A DNA stretch of 64,000 nucleotides from Patiria pectinifera (lineage: Eukaryota; Echinodermata; Asteroidea; Valvatida; Asterinidae). The DNA lies in assembly GCA_029964075.1 (NCBI GenBank), contig CM057140.1, positions 4,916,643 through 4,980,642 of the forward strand, written 5' to 3'. Numbering within the stretch: the stretch's first letter is position 1; each line of letters begins with the position of its first letter. The translations under genes and the position numbers were made by a program. The notes under the pieces are model-generated. The model saw only the letters and a program-made list of their open reading frames with translations, was not told where the DNA came from and ran no database searches. Below are positions 25,701-34,700 of this stretch, piece by piece.

Positions 25701-28700
25701 CTCGAATGGTATCCAAGCCGATTTCGCAATTTCTATGGAGTTTCCCATCTTGCGCCTTCGGCGCTATAGGATCTTTGATTTTAACCCTGTGTATTAAGTG
25801 CTATACACCGTATAGGTAAAGCACATCACGGAACTCCGATTGGGGTTGTTCCACGTAATAGGAGTGGCTTATGCACTCTATGACCAAGGTCCACATTATT
25901 GCTCCCATACCACTTGTCAAGTTGTACCATATTATCACAGTGTTCCCATTTTATTTTCTCATAAATGTTTCCAACCATAATAACATGTGAATCAATATTA
26001 TCCAAAGTTTGAATGACACATTTTCCACATAAAAAAAATACTGTATGCATCATTTAACTTCTATTATCAACAGAAAAATCCAAAAATGTGCAATTACAAC
26101 ACTCGTTATTGTAAGCGATTCTCACAAAAATGTCACATGGTGGTCCCATGGTGGTCCCATGGTGTTCCCATGGTGTCCCATGGAGTTCCCATGGTGTCCC
26201 ATGGTGTTTATCCCATTGTGTTCAATTGGTGAACATCCACAGGAGTTTCCCATGGTCAGCTTAACAAATAGAATTCTTGATAGCCTCTATGACCACAAGG
26301 GAAATATTTTTAATTGAATTCAAATGTACAGCTAGGCGAATAAGTAATTAAATCAAAGAAAGGTTTGCCTATAACTTGTGAGTGCAATTGGGTCTATGAT
26401 GGTTTCCCATGGTACATGCACGTTCTCCAGTATAATCCGGCAGTGTCCCCGTGCTGCCTTTTAAATTTCCATGGTGTTCCCATTGTGTCCATAATTTATA
26501 TCACCCACATTATGTGTTCCCATGGCGTCCAATTCCTTATGGTGTACCCATGTGTCTGAAATCCCCATGATGTTCCCATGGTGTCCAGTAAATCCCCATG
26601 GTGTTCCCATGGTGACATACAATCCCAATGGTGCTCCCATGGTGTCCATAAAATCCCCATGGTGTTCCCATGGTGTCCATAAAATCACCATGGGGTTCCC
26701 ATGGTGTCCATAAAATCCCCATGGGGTTCCCATGGTGTCCATAAATTCCCATGGTGTTCCCATGGTGTTCATTAATTCCACATGGTGTTCCCATGATGTC
26801 CATAAAATCCCCATGGTGTTCCCATGGTGTCCGTAAAATCCCCATGGTGTTCCCATGGAGCTCATAAAATCCCCACGGTGTACCCATGGTGTTCCCATGG
26901 AGCTCGTAAAATCCCCATGGTGTTCCCATGTTGTCCATGCAATCTCCATGGTGTTCCCATGGTTTTCCCATGATGAGCATAAAATCTCCCATGGCGATCA
27001 CTTTAACTTACATGGTGTTCTTGATGACCCCATTGGGTTTCCCATGGGGTCCCATGGGAATCCCATGGGATGCGCATGGGACATTTCTGTGAGGAATATT
27101 TCCAGGGTGGGCATAATGAAAACCCCGCCCCACCTTTTTTCTTATATGGTTGCCACGCCCCTAAAAGGATGTGTTCGAGATGGCTCCACATCTGGATTTT
27201 TTTTCTCATGAATATAAACGTCTGTAGGACGTTTTATTCGTTCATGAAATATGGGCACAATGTTTTCCAAAGTGGGCATAATAATTACCCCCCCTTTTTC
27301 TTTTAATGCCTGCCACGCCCCCCAAAAGGTACTTTTGTGGTGGCTCCGGATCTGGAAAACACTAATAATCTATATAATTATGTCTTTGTGAAGTTTCCTG
27401 CATTTGTAACAAGTGGGAAAAACCATTTTCACTGCAGGCACGACAAGTCCCGCCCTTTTTTTTAAATGGTACCACGCCCCAAAAAGGGTAAATTTGCGAT
27501 GGCTCCACATCTAAAACATGTTCTCGCATGAATACAAACATCTGTGCCAAGTTTCGCGCTTTCATGCAAAAGTGCACAATTCATCGATGTTTTGTCACAT
27601 ATCCGCTGGACTACAACAGGAGGGCGCTGTTTTTAATATGTACAAGATGAAAATTTTACAGTTGAGTCTTTTTGCACAATGCATTGCAGTACACATCAAC
27701 GTGATGTTCATGCTTGGATTTCGATAACTCTCTGTAAAACTTGAATTAAAAGCTGAATTTTTGGTGATGCAATGCTCTCAACAGCAACTTTGTGAAGCAG
27801 AAGTTTCGGGGAACATTGAGGAAACTGTAGTGAGTAAGAAGCTTGCAAATTTGATTCACACTGGTTTTATCATGGAGCTATAACTCCATGGTTTTATTAT
27901 GCAGCACAAACTTTTGCACGATATGGATACCTAAGTTTTGAGACTCTCATACACAGTATTGAGAGTCCCACATTTTCGGACTATGACTACTGCAGCTTCA
28001 TATAGGCCTCCCATGGAGGTACATGTAGGAATAGAAGGAGTTAGCACAAGCACAGATCAAACAGGCAATGTATCACCACACCATCACGCCGCCATCGATC
28101 AGATAACGACGGCAAACAAACATGACAAAGTACATGCATTCCATGCAAACCGCAAAACTGCAAGCGCATTGCTTGCGACTTACGGAGAACTGCCACTATA
28201 AGTTTCGTTTTTTGACATCGTAAAAAAAAATTAAGTGCTAAAACCAGCAGCATTGGGTAAATTCCAGTTGAAGTTAGTGTGTAACTGGGACAAACATGAT
28301 TGCACATCTTCGAATTTTTTTGGGGGGACCGGCCAATGATGCTGGTTTTGGTGAACAACTTCCTCCAGCCCTAATGACAACCCAATGATAAAATGTAGGA
28401 CTGGGTAACTCTCCAGCTACAAAATACCAGCATAGCCAAAACTCTACCATACCATGTTTGTGATTGCGCCGTGTGACCAGTTTATACCAGGTAAATTATA
28501 ACCATGACAACTTAAATGCCTAGTCCAGGTTGGACTCCGTTGTGTACAACGTTGTGTCAGTCTACCCCAAGAACTATGGGTATTACAAGTAATACCCTAG
28601 TCCGAGTAACTTGGACCCAACTAATTATCGCCTTTTTAACATTCGGACATTTAACATTGGAGGCCGTTTTGAGGGTGACATTTGATGTTTTTGTTGGGCA

Positions 28701-31700
28701 ATGTTGGGTTTTTGGGTCATTGACAGAATTGCGAAGGTAAAATCTGGCAGTCCTTTGTTTCTTTGTTCTCTCATCCACCCTCCCCGGCATCTTTTCACAC
28801 CTTTCCCACCTAATCCTCCTTTTGTGTTTCTTCTTTCAGCCCTGCATATGTTTGTGTGCAACCCCATGTTTATGTATGTACCTCTGTCATTTCTGTTTTA
28901 GCCTCTGAAGAAGAACTTGCTAAGTTCGCAACGTCCGGCCACATTAAATTTTAGATTTAACATTATAAATTGTGCAAAATTTTGACAAAAAAATAGGTTT
29001 AAAAACACCATTTTTGGTTAAAAAGTTGTTTATTTCATGTTCAATCATGTTATGTTCATTTCCAATTACACATTATTACAGTTCAAGTTGCAAGATCTTT
29101 CAAATGTTAACCCTAAGGCTTAACATCAATGTAGGAAGCATATCTAAAAAAGATTATGCCATTTGATTAATATGATATTTGACTTTAAAGGTGCACTCAA
29201 TGGGTTTTTACACATTCGTATAGTTTGTGATATATTCATGATATAGTATTAACGCAATTAACTTATAAACAAATAGTTATTTCCAACACATACATAATTG
29301 GCATTTGGTTTATAAAAATATACATTATAATATGTATAAATGATAATCGCTTTAAAGGTGCACTCTTGGATAATGGCAATCAATGGGAAGTTTACAAAAA
29401 TGGCACATTGACAAAGTTATGTAGTCTATATGCAGGTTTTAAAGAAACTGGAATTTGACAAATATTCCGTGAAAAAAATCTTCAAATGAATGATCTTAAA
29501 GGAGCAATGTTTAGATTACAAACATGTTAACCGCATAATTAATCATGAAAATGTTAATTAAATTTTATATTTTCTTTGTAACGGGTATCTTAAGAAAATT
29601 AACAGTGATTCACTTTTTGGGACTTTCAATTCACACCATGATTTCCGTTATGTTTATGCTGATTATTTAAAAGTTGCCACAAGTTAAGTTTAACGGTGTA
29701 CTTTTGCATTTTTTCCCACTTATTGTGTACTTAAATTACAAATCCAGAAGATGACCAACAAAGTACAGGGAGCAATCATTTTTGTAAAGCTCCTGCAGAT
29801 AGTCGCACTCAGCAACTGACCACGTTCTGCCATTTGCTGTAAACACATCAACAACATTAGCGAAAACAAATTTACTGTCAACTGTGTCAACATCATCAAC
29901 TCTAGGCCAGCAATATGTGTTTTGATGGCCTCTGCTCATAAACTGCATGATGGCTTCCTCTGATGATTTGACCTCCAATACACTCCCGATAAACCACTCA
30001 GTTTCATATGCGACTGCTACCCACTCTCCTTGTGAATGAAAACTATATGAAAATTCAGTGTTACATTCTGATAATGAATTAGCTGCGCTCTCATGTAACA
30101 CTGACAACCTTTGCTTTTTACTAGGTTCGGCTGGGTCTCCTGATTGTTTCCGTTTTTTTCCAGCCTTACCCAAGTCAAGGTTATCATCAGTTAGCGAATC
30201 TATGGCATGCTCAGAGCTGGAAGTCGATTCGCCAGACATCTTCCAAACTTCTTTCAAGTCTGACATCAATTCTTGAACGCTCTTCTTACCGAAAACAAGG
30301 CGCTTATCTACAACACCAAGAACACTTTTCAAGTACCTGACTTCATCCTTAAATATCTCAAGTTTTTGTTTATGACTGACTGCATGTTTCACTGCCTCAT
30401 CAACATCACATGGTTTGACGCAGGGACCACCATGTTGCTTTACAACCTCAACAAGCTTCTTCTTTTGCTCTAGCCGGAGTGCTTCCTTTTCTTTCTTCTT
30501 CCTGTTAGTTTCTCTCAAACGCTCTTCAGTCTTCCGTACAACTTCCCTCTCAGCCTCTCTATGTTTTTGTTTAAGATGCGAACTCTTTTTCCTCGCCACC
30601 TCCAGCAACCTCACTTGTTCCTCGTGAGACTTTGAAGAGAGCCAGCCTGAAATTGTCTGATTCCGTTTGACCATCTGCACACTAGAATGATGATGCAGAG
30701 AAGCATGCCTGCGCCTGAGCTGACTGAAATCAAGATCACCACATTCGTACTCCGAAACAAGGTTTGTCAGTTTGCAATGCCTCATCTTTTCACGGAGACC
30801 ATCTTCTGGAGCAGAACCATACACCCCTTCTGGCAAGAAATCAGCAAGCTGTTTCCGTGTGACTTTGACGAATCCCATCATTATGCTTTCTAGTGCAGTC
30901 TTTGTCAATGCATGGCCCGACACCGTGTCATCAACAGGGGTGTGAGTGGAGTCTTTGTCAATGCATGGCCCGACACCGTGTCATCATGATCAACCAAACA
31001 TTTCCACACCTTGTCGAAGGGAACGGCAAACTCAGGAAAAACACTGACCGGATCAGTCAACAAGATGCTGCAGTCCTGAGACCACTCTTCAAATCTCTTC
31101 AACATCTCTTGGACATACATGTATTGATCCATGTACATTGCTCTGCAAAAGATTCCAAAATGGGCCAGAAATGACGTAGTAGACAATACCAAGGGCCCTG
31201 ATCAGACTTTGAACTTCTTCACTGTCGCAGTCAAACTTTACGCTTTAATGCTTCATGTTTAAGGAGTCACAGAAATCATGGAGAAATTCGTGGATGTGGT
31301 TCCTATGAAAGAACAACCCTGCTGCCCCTTGAAAGATGTTATTGAAGCGATTCATCCGGAAACTGGACACCTCTGACTTCTCTCCCAACGTCTGAGAACA
31401 AAATGCCTCCCACTTTGCCTTGCAACCATTCTTCTGGTCGCCCCTTGATTCTAAGACGTCACAAGCAGTTCTAATGGATCTTGCTGCAGCTCATTCGCCC
31501 GACGAATTGAAGCGTCCAAACTTCGCATCTGCATCTCTCCCAATTCCCTGACCTTTTTCATTCACAAGATCCTTCTGCAGCTCCTTCAAAACCCCTTCAC
31601 AGTTACTCGACAACCCCAGCAAAAAAAATGTGCATTGCAGTACAAAAAGTGAAGCCCCACAGAATCGTTCCCAAGTAGTGATTCCCTGTATGATTCCAGT

Positions 31701-34700
31701 TGGTTGTTGAACGCCAATGCTGCTGGTTTTGGTGAACAACTTCCTCCAGCCCTAATGACAACCCAATGATAAAATTTAGGGCTGGGCAACTCTCCAGCTA
31801 CAAAATACCAGCATAGCCAAAACTCTACCATACCATGTTCGTGATTGCGCCGTGTGACCAGTTTATACCAGGTAAATTACAACCATGACAACTTAAATGC
31901 CTAGTCCAGGTTGGACTCCGTTGTGTACAACGTTGTGTCAGTCTACCCCTAAAACTAGGGGTATTACAAGTAATACCCTAGTCCGAGTAACTTGGACCCA
32001 ACTTATCGCCTTTTTAACATTCGGACATTTAACAGAGGAGGCCGTTTTGAGGGTGAAATTTGATGTTTTTGTTGGGCAATGTAGGGTTTTTGGGTCAATG
32101 ACAGAATTGTGTTGCTCGGCATATAACCATTATCTTGGACCCCACTATCGCCAGACCATGTCCGAATGTTAAAAAGGCGATAAGTTGGGTCCAAGTTACT
32201 CGGACTTGTAATACCCATAGATCTAGGGGTAGTGTAGACCAGTGAATGTGGCTATGGAGTGACCTTTCTAGCCGAATTTCGGCTACATTTGACAGAATAT
32301 TTGTATACAAAAATGAGTTGTGCAGAAAATCAGCAGAATAGGCCTATTTTTTTTTGGCAGAATTATGAAGATGAAGGAAAAATGAAAAAGATTAGACACA
32401 ATATGGCACATTTGGTTTGAAAAACCTTCATTTTTTGAAAGATCCTTAAAGGGAAAATACAACATTTGCAAACATCAAAAAATAAAACTACCAAATCATT
32501 TTGAAATACCTTGCTGGACTGTTAGTGAATGACAGTGCAAAGCATCCTGTAAAATCGTGGCACCTGGTTTACTGTCATTTTCAAGAAAAGTGGTATTTTT
32601 GTATCAATTTCCAACGCTGATCGGCCGACCAGCGTTGGAAAAAACTCGTTTTTTTTTAAATACTGGCCCCAATTGACCATCGCACTTGTTTGCAATTGAT
32701 TACACATCTATGAACGGGTACAAGCCAGCTAGACTGATTCCCTGACCTTACAATTCCCCAATGTATATAAACTGCTCTGTTTCTTCTTATATGGAGCCAG
32801 GGAACCAGACTACAGGAAAATGATTGTTTTTCTTGGTTTTTATAGCATTTTCGAACCCAAAACCTAAAAAAAGTCAGTGTAACTATATTTGCTATATATT
32901 TCCAACCCCCCAATTCCATCCATTTCTGAAAATTACAGCAAAAGCAAATGATGTATATTCCCTTTAAAACAAACCCTTGCACAATGGAACAAAGACTTTC
33001 GAAGTCAATTTAGCAGAATTTTACATGGTATTACCGTCATCCTGCCATGTAAGTCGGTTAGTTGGGTACCCACCGGTGATACTCCTACCGTTTTGCGCAT
33101 GCGGAACTCAGGGTACCAGAGCAGCGGCGGTGGAACATGTTTGAAACTGGGGGCATAACCAAAAAGGGGCACTTGCTCAGCTTTTTTTTTGACATCCGTG
33201 CTGAAAGGTCGACACATGTTTTTCTACCAGACACCTGGCCTCCGTAAAGTCAAATAGGAGGGAGGGGGGCGGGGACCATCTTCCAACATAGTGGGCGCTC
33301 TTCAAAACTGATGATTATATGCTAAATATGCATTATGTGCCCCTGTGCCCCTTTTCAGGACGTATTGTATGGGTTTTGGGGGCTTTGTTTTCATATTTCT
33401 TGTTTATATCAAAACTATCTATACCATTATTAGGAAATGGTTACTTCTAAGAAATAAAAAGATATTTGAAGGGCATTTTTTTTCTCGCAAGGGCACTTTT
33501 ATGCTCGAGGCGAAGGGGCACATTTATGGCCACAAAAGGGCCACTTGGGAAAATCAGCAAATGCCCCCGGTTCTGCCGCCCCTGTACCAAAGTGTTATGC
33601 CTGTCTTTGATTTTCTGATCATTTTTAAAACATTCGTTGTGACAAAGTTGTGCTGTACTTTACATCAAATTTCTTAGCAATGACAGATTCAAACACTCGC
33701 GTAAATTAACATGAAGCCCAACAAGTAAGTAATTCACCTGTGGGCCAAATTATACATGGTTATATGTAGTGGATCAAAAGATGGAAAGATTTCCATATAC
33801 GAAGTTCACTCAACACCCTGTGTACAAACCGTATGAGATTGGACTGAAAAATTCTAAGTGTTTTCTAAGAAAATGCTTGTATTTTCTCACTGCTCAAATT
33901 GACTTTGATGACATGAAATTGCTATCTGGGGGCTTGTTATTCAATACAGAGGAAAATTAGTGAACTTCGTATATATGGAAATCTTTCCCAAAAGATAGAA
34001 TGCTTTTGCTTGTATTTACCCGAGGGAAGCGCGTGGCGTTGTATTGTTACGCCCCAACTATGGTATCGGTCCCCACTATAGTTGGGACGGTCCCAACTAT
34101 AGTTGGGACGGTCCCAACGGTAGTTCCATAGTTGGGCTGGCCCAACTATAGTTGGGAGTCATCAAGGGAGCCCATCTATAGTTGAACCACTCCAATCGTG
34201 GTCTGGCGATACATGTAGTAAGGTCCAAGCTAATAGTGCGAGCTGGACAACATCATCCTGTCACTGTCCCAAAAACCAACATTTTCCAACAAAAAACATC
34301 AGATTTCACCCTCCAACGGCCTCCAAATTACTAGATATACCACCTGAGGTATAAGTCGACATCGATGATTAAGATGGTTGTACTGAAGTTTACTTACGAT
34401 CCGGAAGAAAAGTGAAATTTCCCGTTCAATTCTGAGAGCTTCCCTCACGATCTTGAACCCGTTAAATCTCCGACTCTTGTTAATGTTTGAACGACGCGAT
34501 TTCTTCTTCATGCCCAGCGTACATTCGATGGTCCCCGTATCCCGAGTACGATTCCATTACCGGGCGAGCGATGCATCGATTATGATAATGAGTAGACTGG
34601 ATCATGTTTGTAAACACATGTGCATTTCAAACTATAATAGGGAGTTGGGAACTAGCGCAGCTTTTATGGCAGATACCAGTTCAAGCTGGTTTCCGATTCC

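Larger units (their letters stand above)
24150..27660. repeat. Composite foldback with a CCATGG-rich core
   Basis: About 24170-24468 and its reverse complement at 27362-27650 form arms of about 290 bp (shared CATATCCGCTGGA-like start, AACTTGGCACAGATGTTT, GACTTGTCGTGCCTGCAGTG). The left arm is split by a 721-bp element (24469-25189); its continuation GTGTTCGCGATGGCTCCACATCTGG resumes after the insertion and recurs at 27170. Between the arms lie a hairpin element (25513-25798) and a minisatellite (26138-27090). Confidence 0.7.

Noticed and set aside
25482..25797. Similar-looking open frames on both strands
   Set aside because: They are mirror images produced by a near-perfect hairpin.
26461..27001. 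Two overlapping minus-strand frames of 162 and 154 codons encoding His/Gly/Trp/Met-rich repeats
   Set aside because: They come from a 31-bp satellite unit lacking minus-strand stops; both frames read the same DNA and show no start context, splice signals or domain.
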